Origin: Listeria swaminathanii
GTDB taxonomy: Bacteria > Bacillota > Bacilli > Lactobacillales > Listeriaceae
Direction of reading: 5' to 3'
DNA: 64,000 nt
Assembly: GCF_014229645.1 (NCBI RefSeq)
Contig: NZ_JAATOD010000003.1
Coordinates: forward strand, 265,420-329,419
A program made the position numbers and the translations under genes. Shown here one piece after another: positions 59,501-64,000 of this stretch (positions are counted from its first letter, which is position 1; each line of letters starts with the position of its first letter). The notes below the pieces were generated by a model, which had not been told where the DNA came from, searched no databases, and saw nothing but the letters and a program-made list of their open reading frames with translations.

Positions 59501-59923
59501 AAAAGTGACAACGCCACAAAAGCGGCAGAGGAAGCCAGTGAGGCTAATCAAAAAGTTGTTTCTGAACTTGAAAGTCCTGTGCTAGATGGTCGGCGAGTAG
59601 AAAAAGGAACTAAAGTTGATGAGGTAAAACCTATCTGGGGAACGGATTCAAAAGGAAGACCAATTATAGAAAAAGAATTTCCTCAAGTAGCAAAAGAACA
59701 TGGATTTCCTGACATTATTGATAATTATCCAACGGCTGCAAATGAGTTTCCATTAGTTGGTGGAGACGGTCTTAATAGAAAGTTTTTTCAAATTGAAGGA
59801 AGTAACAATGGAAGAAAAGGCGTTTTTGAATGGATTGTTGAGTCTAATGGAGACATAAGTCACAGAAGATTTATTGATGGTGGTGAATTAACAGGAAAAC
59901 CAAATCAAATACCTAAAAAATAA
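50540..59923 (+). CDS. Secreted YD-repeat/Rhs (WapA-like) polymorphic toxin, 3127 aa
   Basis: Order of parts: signal peptide 1-28 (KKGIKILLVTLLLFPMLPWQ, cleavage near VQGAVNA); N-terminal region; DNRLRE-like wall module about 350-537 (as in B. subtilis WapA); DUF6531-type entry around 755 (EPINFDSGNLLYNMEDE); YD repeats from about 890 to 2440 (units like YTYDANGNVTKxTDxxGN); Rhs core-associated end at 2631-2694 (RARNYDTNTGRFQQADNYRG, NPMSFGDPSGN); a 150-residue Lys-rich repeat; a Gly/Ala-rich hydrophobic stretch 2860-2980; and a variable tip 3010-3127 (FFQIEGSNNGRKGVFEWIVE, then SHRRFIDGGELTG). The tip is presumably a toxin for contact-dependent competition; its family was not recognised. The DUF2247 gene follows 12 bp later. 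Confidence 0.93.
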   Translation: MKKGIKILLVTLLLFPMLPWQFVQGAVNAESEFGNYYGKQLASQDKVTVADLNEDAQKQLKDENPPKDTTLDEDLSDKNAAAVRLFEAETPNVTETLAEDASTAGMEEVVAERTENTKTFVNKETGEGETYYFTEPVHFKNDDGKWEDFDATLVKDGEKTWAANETAREITTPKVVTEDAMPTLSLDGANVAVRPSGDADLAQVVAKDNRIMYASEDAKTEPFTLEADSFGMELGQYVKAGDDWEQQVTFDLTVPDDVILKDDEKRAATLIYRGEDLIGAIPSPVLEDETGSVIDTLTAKKVKTETGYQLQVAKLSTKKVTGNLAKVAVSFVSTKITNGIQATSLRQYRDDVAYSFQPYMYIGYDDGNNSGTKGAAHFITYGVVKVPDSEIKKIGTNREIESAELSLFRRGTQGFWGDRAKDSKGNVVKRLFEVHGITKDVGNIDDLTYGKFKSLGFPYGPPANVDGKETYIGKIDDANRRISFDITNVAKDWVNGGKNNGVIVKTAKVNSFEMPYSQADIFAAPKSGVTSESPYVVFKHRERPPIDADMPLKDTKLYLRPFVSANNDGKLDFTALGMDGVGRPDAKINYKIIDTSDNKKVTFSGTDPSIGRDYLFPNYPKLSNETQEYRELMSNWQTNTLLLKSALKENHLYQVEAEIKDGNESVSKKYDTFQIYKVTGLDSLPRLLKFYGIANKRSQFMLDNNMKDELLVQGNVVFIRNPQKNAGKAYQSGNYDTADKMRLDALAIGRGKHCTFGYEPINFDSGNLLYNMEDEKWFDFDEQQTITRTYNSMAQGKDSPMGRNWTFNLTDQLGFLEDGTVMLARSDGGSVFFEKQSDGTFEIEEDEPLELSKKVNKDGAREFEVVDLETGNISLFAANGQLLKVTSKAGNVTNYTYNADGELVKMVTGSGKVLQYAWDADGHLKEIVLPDGGKLAYSYDEDGNLTKVVDQTGKAITYQYDSEHHMTSYKDNDGNLLIKNTFDADGRVTEQTDGEGNTATLKYESGKTTTTDFNGNKKVVYFNDRLQTTKIEYADDTTTENKYNDQHQLVASVDQLGNTTTFENDANGNLTKTVYPDGTTETNEFDAKNQLIRKTDSRGGVTSYTYDSKGNVVQITAPNGGVQKFTHNEDGQVVSETDANGAVTKTAYDAKGNPTKVTDGRGNETTYAYDSLSMLSSITDANGKSEKYERNARGELVREWNANGAAMTYAYDTNGNKISETDLNGNSTTFEYDAFDRLIKETNPLGGVTKYKYDGNGNKISETDPLGNTEKFSYDALNRRIKVTAADGADITYHYDALGQKLSEETEDGQKTNYQYDAKSGYKTKEIDPLGNETNYAYDADGNVTKITYPDGTTEEFSYDAMDNITRFVDQAGNVQTYEFDANGNTTKLKESGRVSTYTYDENGSVTSEQDAAGGVKRYSFDKVDQVQIETDELGEKTHYVYDADGNVTKITDGNGHAITMAYDNAGNVIRQTDAEGNTTKYTYNALNLVETEISPTNDITQYRYNKNGNLITEIDPYGNETNYHYTKTGEVSEIIDALRNKTTYDYDNRGNLTTSTDPLGRKTTYSYDMADRVTEQKNPDGTKATYTYDKMDRLLEQQDNTGQKESYTYNEIGDVTRVADRKGRSEAYSYDTFGNVSSKTDMRGNKTSYEYDAANRLVKQQNPTGKAQSIEYNKRGDITSEVLPNSGKYTYNYDAEGNLLSETNPLGETTSYQYNGNDELITTTNPAGAKSSVTYDANGNVTAVTDENGGTTKQTFDATGLVTSQIDAEGNKTQFGYDQLGRLTTEIDAAGFKLLNSYDAAGRLIKETDKRGNTTKYTYDKADNILTVKEPYGTTSTFKYDLRGNITEELDANGNATMYSYDKDDQLLSKTDPIGYKQSYKYNEYGDLIEESDNQQKKAIASYTYDKFGQQSTKKDIQGRITRYTYDDTQRMTQITYPNKLSVGYTYDKLDRVTAMRDVRGNDTKIQYDKVGNVTSMIDPGNQAYKYTYDKKGNMTKEIDPLAASTEYRYNKNDQVISIKDPTNAITKYQYDARNLLTSITDAKGHTTKMAYDGNENLSETTDAKGNKERFQYDSLDRMTAAQNRLGQKSTYTYDKVDNVTSIKDAKGFVTKYSYNDRSDLVKEVTPEGKTEKYEYQLDGSLKSKTKPDGEKTTYKYDELNNLVEQQFEGGSYKYTYDSNDDVKTATSKDGTSEFTYNKFGDVLSVKDANGETLKYEYDTIGRKTALIYPDNTRVSYRYNDANLLTDVIESDGKKTSYTYDANGLPLSIHYSNGTTTSYKYTATGETEQVITKNKAGEAIASFDYSYDENGNVAKETINQSGEKQTKSHTYDADDQLTETTITKGETTEKITYIYDANGNRSKLLRNKNGKKTTEDYHYDDDNALAMIKADGDEDTTYTYDKNGNITKKALRSGKVETYTYNGENQLIQSADNEGNQTTYTYDAFGNRIGKQTITDKTKSFKGSLSEWITEYDKDSQKGKTTLAGQLETRAKETSKGCPAYAEASKDTTTKKAIQGKTNLKASDISQRTTKLNQTVGYQTVNTIRYVNDLTQEYTQVAQLNETTEDDGETSTTKTAFRFGDDNQIIGTDEESYHENGLSDIATTSDGETNTDYDYTDYGTALATAPVANQIGYRAQMHDTSDTQNLRARNYDTNTGRFQQADNYRGALDDPRSQNRYIYGVNNPMSFGDPSGNIPKWLKKATKKAKKAVKKVSKGVKKVKQVVKKTVKKVKRVVKKVQKAIKKTTKKIKRAVKKVTKKVQKTVTKFKKAAKKSIKQVTKTAKKVYKAAKKVVQKKYNQVKQTVKKKVQTVKKAGKKVISKAKSAIKTISKETKKQVVKAGAKLLVAQADYNIRAEKAKKAICDNLLAMGAGALDSLANSFTFGAVETINKNKEVYGDDNSYYIGRLLVDFEGVVLGIEGIIFGLGTEAGGVVLDFTGAGTAIGVQLNIAGLTIITGSAALIASSGANFFQDANDLFSNIEKNKDKAKSDNATKAAEEASEANQKVVSELESPVLDGRRVEKGTKVDEVKPIWGTDSKGRPIIEKEFPQVAKEHGFPDIIDNYPTAANEFPLVGGDGLNRKFFQIEGSNNGRKGVFEWIVESNGDISHRRFIDGGELTGKPNQIPKK
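58622..59056 (+). repeat. Lys-rich degenerate repeat (KKxxKKVxK) in the Rhs gene
   Basis: About 145 codons made of K-K-V/A-x-K-K-x units with almost no acidic residues, between the Rhs core end and the tip region. Adenine-rich on the + strand. A shortened version lies before orphan cassette 1 (60661-60750). Confidence 0.85.
59366..59535 (+). repeat. 170-bp homology block, copy 1 (in Rhs gene)
   Basis: Encodes IGVQLNIAGLTIITGSAALI through KAAEE. It is aligned without gaps to 61060-61229 with three base differences that I count. Confidence 0.9.
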
Positions 59924-59935
59924 GGAGAGAGAATA

Positions 59936-60415
59936 ATGAAACTAACTGACTTAAAAGAAAAGAAAGTTAACTATGATTGGAAAACTATCTATGTTGGAAT
60001 TATTCAAAATTTCTTTAAATCAAAGGTTATTTCTGACTATGCAATAGAGTTAATGGAACAAGGAAAAGAAGATGATTTTACTATTGATTTAGCTTGGGGA
60101 GTGGATTCTGATAACCTACAGCAAGTATTATTTGAAATAAAAAATCAATATTTCCCTGACTTAGATGAAACTAGTAATGAATATAAATTAGAAGAGAGAA
60201 AGCTTAGATTTATTTATCTTTCTAAATTAAAAGAGACGGTCAACGATAACGATTATTTATTAAAAAAGATTGCAGAATTCTATGGAAATAATGGTTATCC
60301 AGAAGATATGGTTGGATTTATAAATTATATGCCTCAAGAAGTTTCTACCACAAAAGAAGATTTAATAAATAGATTTCATAGTTTTTTAAATTCAGAACAA
60401 AGCAGAATAAAATAA
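59936..60415 (+). CDS. DUF2247-type protein, predicted immunity partner of the Rhs tip
   Basis: A 159-residue soluble acidic protein; the central part (IDLAWGVDSDNLQQVLFEIK; KLRFIYLSKLKETVNDND; FYGNNGYPEDMVGFINYMPQ) fits DUF2247, a family often coded just after polymorphic toxins. GGAGAGAG precedes the ATG, 12 bp after the Rhs stop, as expected for the cognate immunity gene. Confidence 0.78.
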   Translation: MKLTDLKEKKVNYDWKTIYVGIIQNFFKSKVISDYAIELMEQGKEDDFTIDLAWGVDSDNLQQVLFEIKNQYFPDLDETSNEYKLEERKLRFIYLSKLKETVNDNDYLLKKIAEFYGNNGYPEDMVGFINYMPQEVSTTKEDLINRFHSFLNSEQSRIK

Positions 60416-60566
60416 AAAAGGCACTTTACTATCTGAATGGCGTCGGATAGTAAAGCCTTGGCTAGTATGCACAAATTCACTAATCAAGTTGCCACTAGCT
60501 AACAAGAAGCTAGCTGTAGTTTTAGTGCATGATGATTTATATAAGAGAGCTTGAAAGAGCTCTCTT
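60416..60566 (+). repeat. Inter-cassette repeat A
   Basis: Contains AAAAAAGGCACT, a CTTTACTATC/GATAGTAAAG hairpin, AATCAAGTTGCCA, TTTAGTGCAT and the hairpin AAGAGAGCTTGAAAGAGCTC. The same order of elements recurs at 62161-62262. The rest of the 227-bp gap up to 60642 shows nothing else. Confidence 0.7.
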
Positions 60567-60789
60567 AAATGCGTACAAAGTGCTACTTTTATAAAATTAA
60601 ATTAAGATTCAAAGCAAAAAAATGCAATACTTTGATTCTTAATACAAGTACATCTCGAAATGGCTTAAAAAAGTAACCAAAAAAGTCATAACCAAAGCAA
60701 AAAGTGCAATCAAATCCATTTCAAAAACCACAAAAAAACAAGCCATTAAAGCTGGCACTAAACTAGCCATATCTCAAGCAAAACACAGC

Positions 60790-61572
60790 ATGCGGGTAGA
60801 AAAAACAACGAAAGCAATTTGTGGAAATCTTGAACCAGTAGGCGCAGGAGCATTGGATAGTCTAGTAAATAATTTCACTTTCGGTTCCGTAGAAACCATT
60901 GGTAAAAATAAGGAAGTGAATGGCGATGATAACCGCTATTACGTTGGGAGACTAATTGCTGACTCAGCGGGTATCTATCTTGGCATTGAGGGAATCATCT
61001 TTGGGGTAGGAGTTGAAACAGGCGGTGTGGTACTGGACGGAACAGGAGCCGGAGCAGTAATCGGAGTGCCACTCAATATAGCAGGATTAACCATAATCAC
61101 AGGAAGTGCAGCTTTAATAGCAAGCAGCGGAGCAAACTTTTTCCAAGACGCGAAGGATTTGTTTTCGAATATTGAGAAGAATAAAGACAAAGCGAAAAGT
61201 GACAACGCCACAAAAGCGGCAGAGGAAGCTGGTGGAACTGATGACATTGCTGGTAATGCGTCAAAGGCGAATCCGAATAATGCTAAAGTACATACAGGAC
61301 AACAAGATAAGCATATACCAGGCACTAGTAATTACAATCAAGAAATTGCAAATGGAAAATACAGAAGCACTTTGAGTGAGAATCCACAGCAGTTATTGGA
61401 TGAATTTGCAGGCACTGGACAAAAAATAGGAACAACTAAAGAACGAGTAGATTTTGGCAAAGTGATAGGAAAATATTATGATGAAGCTACTGGAACCTAT
61501 ACTGATACCACAAAAGGAATAATACACTATAACAGTAAGGGTCAGGCACACATAGTGCCTGCTAGACCATAA
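60790..61572 (+). CDS. Displaced Rhs toxin-tip cassette 1 (Ntox50-like)
   Basis: The frame is open from 60643 (SKWLKKVTKKVITKAKSAIK, homologous to the Lys-rich part of the Rhs protein) without a start; the first ATG is 60790 and has no binding site. Residues then follow the Rhs C-terminal hydrophobic stretch closely. The last 90 residues are a different tip: HTGQQDKHIPGTSNYNQEIA, KERVDFGKVIGKYYDEATGT, GIIHYNSKGQAHIVPARP, which fits the polymorphic toxin type 50 pattern (predicted RNase). Probably silent unless joined to the full-length gene. Confidence 0.75.
   Translation: MRVEKTTKAICGNLEPVGAGALDSLVNNFTFGSVETIGKNKEVNGDDNRYYVGRLIADSAGIYLGIEGIIFGVGVETGGVVLDGTGAGAVIGVPLNIAGLTIITGSAALIASSGANFFQDAKDLFSNIEKNKDKAKSDNATKAAEEAGGTDDIAGNASKANPNNAKVHTGQQDKHIPGTSNYNQEIANGKYRSTLSENPQQLLDEFAGTGQKIGTTKERVDFGKVIGKYYDEATGTYTDTTKGIIHYNSKGQAHIVPARP
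61060..61229 (+). repeat. 170-bp homology block, copy 2 (cassette 1)
   Basis: Nearly identical to 59366-59535 with no gaps; base differences at three positions (GTGCCACT, GAGCAAAC, GCGAAGGA). Confidence 0.9.
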
Positions 61573-61587
61573 GTAGGAGGAGAAAAA

Positions 61588-61887
61588 ATGGATGCAATGC
61601 TTAGGGAAATAAATAAGTATCCAAATGGAACTGTTTTGATTATTAAATGGAAAAATAATTTGATGTTAAAAGGAGAAATTGATACAATTTATGAGACTGA
61701 TAATGGGTTAGAAATGGATTCTGACGATTATATAGAATTTTACGCTTGCTTAGTGAAGATTTTAGAAATTTTAAGCAGCCCTATTGAAGGAACGGAGTTA
61801 GTAGTAGATAGTTTAATTGAAATTTCTATGCAAAATTCGCCGTCAGAAATTATGTTAGAAAATGACGTAGTGGTATGGAGAATTTAG
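61588..61887 (+). CDS. Predicted immunity protein of cassette 1
   Basis: A 99-residue acidic protein (begins MDAMLREINKYPNGTVLIIK), 15 bp after the cassette 1 toxin tip, with TAGGAGGAG upstream of the ATG. No family recognised; position and size fit an immunity protein for the type 50-like tip. It keeps its own strong ribosome binding site although the toxin has none. Confidence 0.72.
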   Translation: MDAMLREINKYPNGTVLIIKWKNNLMLKGEIDTIYETDNGLEMDSDDYIEFYACLVKILEILSSPIEGTELVVDSLIEISMQNSPSEIMLENDVVVWRI

Positions 61888-61967
61888 ATATAATTTTAGG
61901 ATTATTTTTCTTGAAAAGTTATTTTTTGCGGGCACAAAGAAGTTTGCAGTAATCTCCATACACCCGC

Positions 61968-62156
61968 TTGACTACCCGAAACAATAAAAGCATATTCTTT
62001 ATCAAGATTCTTGCCATGAAATGGTTCGAAGTAGATCTTTACAGAGGATATCTTTTTATTTTAAATTCCAGCAAGTGGGTGAAAGAAATAAAAGAGTTTT
62101 TAAAACCTGCAATTAAAAGCATTAAATGTGAAATTGTAAATGAAAAACCATTCTAA
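61968..62156 (+). pseudogene. Remnant of a small gene, possibly an immunity gene
   Basis: Frame of 62 codons without ribosome binding site. Its second half reads like a protein end (KWFEVDLYRGYLFILNSSKW, then EIKEFLKPAIKSI). It lies directly before inter-cassette repeat B, exactly where an immunity gene stands before repeat A. Probably the tail of a lost cassette. Confidence 0.35.
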
Positions 62157-62160
62157 AAAT

Positions 62161-62262
62161 AAAAAAGGCACTCAAACACAAGACGGTTAATCAAGTTGCC
62201 AATAGCAAATGAAATTTAGTGCATATTGTTTCATATAAGAGAGCTTGGAAGAGCTCTCTTAT
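62161..62262 (+). repeat. Inter-cassette repeat B
   Basis: AAAAAAGGCACT, AATCAAGTTGCCA, GAAATTTAGTGCAT and hairpin AAGAGAGCTTGGAAGAGCTC in the same order as repeat A but shorter by about 50 bp (the CTTTACTATC hairpin is missing). Confidence 0.7.
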
Positions 62263-62396
62263 ATGTGTATTTATGTATAATCAAAATTACACATAAAGTA
62301 TGTAATTGAAATAGTTAGCTCCTTTGAACCTAAAATAGAAATATTAAATGAAGTATAGATAGAAAGATAAATTATATTAAATAAAAACCGAATTAA

Positions 62397-62909
62397 CTTA
62401 TAAAGGTAGGAAAATTTGACGGGATAGTAGGAGGCGGAACACTTGCGGGCGTAGGTGTAGGACTAGATGCAACAGGAGTAGGAGCAGTAGCAGTAGCAGG
62501 AGTCCCAGCCAGTATAGCAGGAATTGGCATAATCACAGGAAGCGCAACCGTTGTAGTAAACAGTGGCGCCAACTTTTTCCAAGACGCGAAGGATTTGTCT
62601 TCGAATATTGAGAAAGGGAGCAATAGTAGTGCCCCAGAAATAATAAAAACGGGTGAGAAGACTCCGAAAGGTAGATCATTCTCCGAGCACGGGGCTGAGA
62701 GAGCCAATGAAAGAGGGTTTTCTAAAGAGACTATAGATTCTATTATTGACAATAACCTAAAGACTAGGAAATCTAAGGTGGATGAAATGGGGAGGAAAAC
62801 ATGGGAATATACAGATGTTCGAGGAAACAAGGTTGTTACTAATGAGTCGGGAGGAATTGTTTCAGTACATTCCCCAGCACCAGGTGGAAATTATATTCCT
62901 AAAAAATAA
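62397..62909 (+). pseudogene. Displaced Rhs toxin-tip cassette 2
   Basis: Open frame without start codon until TTG 62595. The first 65 codons match the Gly/Ala-rich part of the Rhs C-terminus (IGIITGSATVVVNSGANFFQ, DAKDLSSNIEKG). The tip reads RSFSEHGAERANERGFSKET, DNNLKTRKSKVDEMGRKTW, RGNKVVTNESGGIVSVHSPA: a His/Arg/Lys pattern like small BECR-type (DUF4258-like) RNase toxins; that call is inference. As it stands the upstream part is truncated, so it is probably a silent tip donor. Confidence 0.65.
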
Positions 62910-62926
62910 AAAGAAGGTAATTATGC

Positions 62927-63280
62927 ATGAATAAAACTGATGTATTTAATCTAGCAAAAACACTTAATTGTGAATATGAAGTTGGTCTATGGTCTGAAAT
63001 AAATTCGTTTTTTGAGTATCAAGAAGATAGTATCTCTAGCTTTGATTTAAAATTTCAAAAAGAAGGTAAAGTGATAAATAATTATTATTCTTTAGATGTG
63101 AACATGAAAAATTTTAGCTATCAAGCTGCACAAAGCTTGTTCCATCAATTGGTACAGTTCATTGAGTACAAATCTGCAACTTTTTATACCCAAGAAAAAA
63201 GAGCTACTGATATTATGATATTTTTATTGTCCGCAACTTCTGAGGGTAAAGGGTTTCTTTTACAGTTGAAAATTCAATAA
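62927..63280 (+). CDS. Predicted immunity protein of cassette 2
   Basis: A 117-residue protein (MNKTDVFNLAKTLNCEYEVG at its start), 17 bp after the cassette 2 tip, with AAGAAGG upstream. No family recognised. Size and place fit an immunity protein. Confidence 0.68.
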   Translation: MNKTDVFNLAKTLNCEYEVGLWSEINSFFEYQEDSISSFDLKFQKEGKVINNYYSLDVNMKNFSYQAAQSLFHQLVQFIEYKSATFYTQEKRATDIMIFLLSATSEGKGFLLQLKIQ

Positions 63281-63402
63281 AGAACGTTTAGAGGAGAATA
63301 CATCTACAACTCGAATTTAGAAGGTACTAAATTGAATAAAACAATAGTTAAAGCAGAGTTTCGGGTTAGTAGATAATAATGAATGATTGTATACGTATGA
63401 TT

Positions 63403-63449
63403 AGAAAATCCACTTTGAATATTAACGACATTGTGGATTTTCTTTTTTA
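63403..63449 (+). terminator. Terminator after cassette 2
   Basis: AGAAAATCCAC / GTGGATTTTCT stem with a long loop, then T run. Confidence 0.85.
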
Positions 63450-63467
63450 TGATCTTTCAACAGTTGA

Positions 63468-63756
63468 TTCTTAGTTTTATTTTCGAATATTGAGAAAGGG
63501 AACGGCAAAGCAAAAAGTGACAATGCCACAAAAGCAGCAGCGGAAGCCAGTGGACCTAAGCCTCCTTATAGAGAGTACAATGGAACTATTGAAAAATCAA
63601 AAGTAATTTAGGATGAGTTTGGTAGACAAAGTATTCGAGTTGATTTTAGTGATCATGGAATGCCTTTAGAACATAGCGTTCCCCATTATACATGAATATT
63701 TGTATGGTCTCGGGCTGTCACCAACCAAAGGATTTGAATTTAGATACAATTATTAA
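63468..63756 (+). pseudogene. Displaced Rhs toxin-tip cassette 3, decayed
   Basis: Starts in the shared segment FSNIEKGNGKAKSDNATKAA, then the tip PPYREYNGTIEKSKVI, an in-frame TAG at 63609, DEFGRQSIRVDFSDHGMPLE, and after HSVPHY a one-base shift near 63690 into HEYLYGLGLSPTKGFEFRYN. Two separate lesions mean it is broken. The tip family was not recognised. Confidence 0.65.
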
Positions 63757-63774
63757 AAGAAAGAGGTTTTTTTC

Positions 63775-64000
63775 ATGAATGAATGGTATTCGGGTACTGT
63801 ATTAGAAAAGAATTTCCCAAAATTTTCAAACACACATATTACTGGTATTAAACAAGTAAATTATTATATAGATTATAATGAATTTTACGAAGAGATATCC
63901 CATGTAAGTATTAAATTTATATTTGAATATGAAAATAAAGAAAATATATTTGATGTTCTATTTAAAGATGTAGCAGAGCTATTTAAACTTAGCTCTGCTA
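63775..64000 (+). CDS. Predicted immunity protein of cassette 3 (partial at window end)
   Basis: Frame open to the window edge, 75 codons seen (MNEWYSGTVLEKNFPKFSNT at its start, later FEYENKENIFDVLFKDVAEL). AAAGAGG lies 8 bp before the ATG, 18 bp after the decayed tip. No family recognised; its position fits an immunity protein, still intact as far as seen although its toxin is broken. Confidence 0.62.
   Translation, partial: MNEWYSGTVLEKNFPKFSNTHITGIKQVNYYIDYNEFYEEISHVSIKFIFEYENKENIFDVLFKDVAELFKLSSA

Larger units (their letters stand above)
61888..62396. other. Gap with gene remnant and inter-cassette repeat
   Basis: 509 bp. It holds a probable remnant frame (61968-62156), repeat B (62161-62262) and an AT-rich stretch (62263-62396) in which nothing was recognised. 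Confidence 0.5.

Overview
The window looks like a Listeria chromosome (L. monocytogenes/innocua group). It is low in GC, has strong AGGAGG-type ribosome binding sites, carries many phosphotransferase (PTS) sugar systems, and its gene order matches what I remember of the L. monocytogenes EGD-e region from about lmo2800 down to lmo2754. It lies near the replication origin: noc, parA (soj) and parB (spo0J) are present, and eleven parS-like palindromes are scattered over 7.1-46.5 kb, with two Noc-binding-site palindromes at 20.4 and 32.6 kb. No tRNA, rRNA, CRISPR array, insertion sequence or prophage was seen. Layout: (1) 1-4.8 kb, a sugar operon on the + strand: end of a Gfo/Idh oxidoreductase, a mannitol-type EIICB, a HAD phosphatase, an EIIA, a ROK kinase and an RpiR regulator. 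(2) 4.9-9.1 kb, chromosome organisation genes (noc, parA, parB) with a small membrane protein, a HigB/HigA-like fusion and a DUF951 protein. (3) 9.1-17.2 kb, catalase with a PerR-like box, then a PRD regulator and a cellobiose-type PTS operon (IIC, IIB, GH3 beta-glucosidase, IIA). (4) 17.3-22 kb, ychF followed by an accessory island of small SUKH/SMI1-like, DUF4265 and unrecognised genes, with duplicated parS-terminator units and a gene remnant. (5) 22-27.3 kb, a Bcr/CflA-type efflux pump preceded by a 23-codon leader peptide, then a lactococcin-972-type bacteriocin with its dedicated ABC transporter. (6) 27.3-33.4 kb, gshF, an ABC transporter pair, a DUF1129 protein and an RpiR regulator. (7) 33.5-37.9 kb, a second beta-glucoside PTS operon on the - strand (GH1 phospho-beta-glucosidase, IIB, IIC, ROK, IIA) with a cre-like site at its promoter. 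(8) 38-49.7 kb, a hidden 36-codon membrane peptide gene, an ABC-F protein, a macro-domain protein, guaB, recQ, topB, a CocE-type hydrolase and the PBP5-type carboxypeptidase dacA. (9) 50-64 kb, a large polymorphic-toxin locus: a 3127-residue secreted YD-repeat/Rhs protein with its DUF2247 partner, followed by at least three displaced toxin-tip cassettes, each with its own small partner gene. The most unusual parts are the Rhs locus, whose 170-bp homology block is nearly identical between the full-length gene and the first orphan cassette (a likely track for tip exchange by recombination); the dense parS array, in which one site sits between the ribosome binding site and start codon of a gene; the leader peptide before the efflux pump; and the unlisted 36-residue membrane peptide behind a near-consensus promoter.
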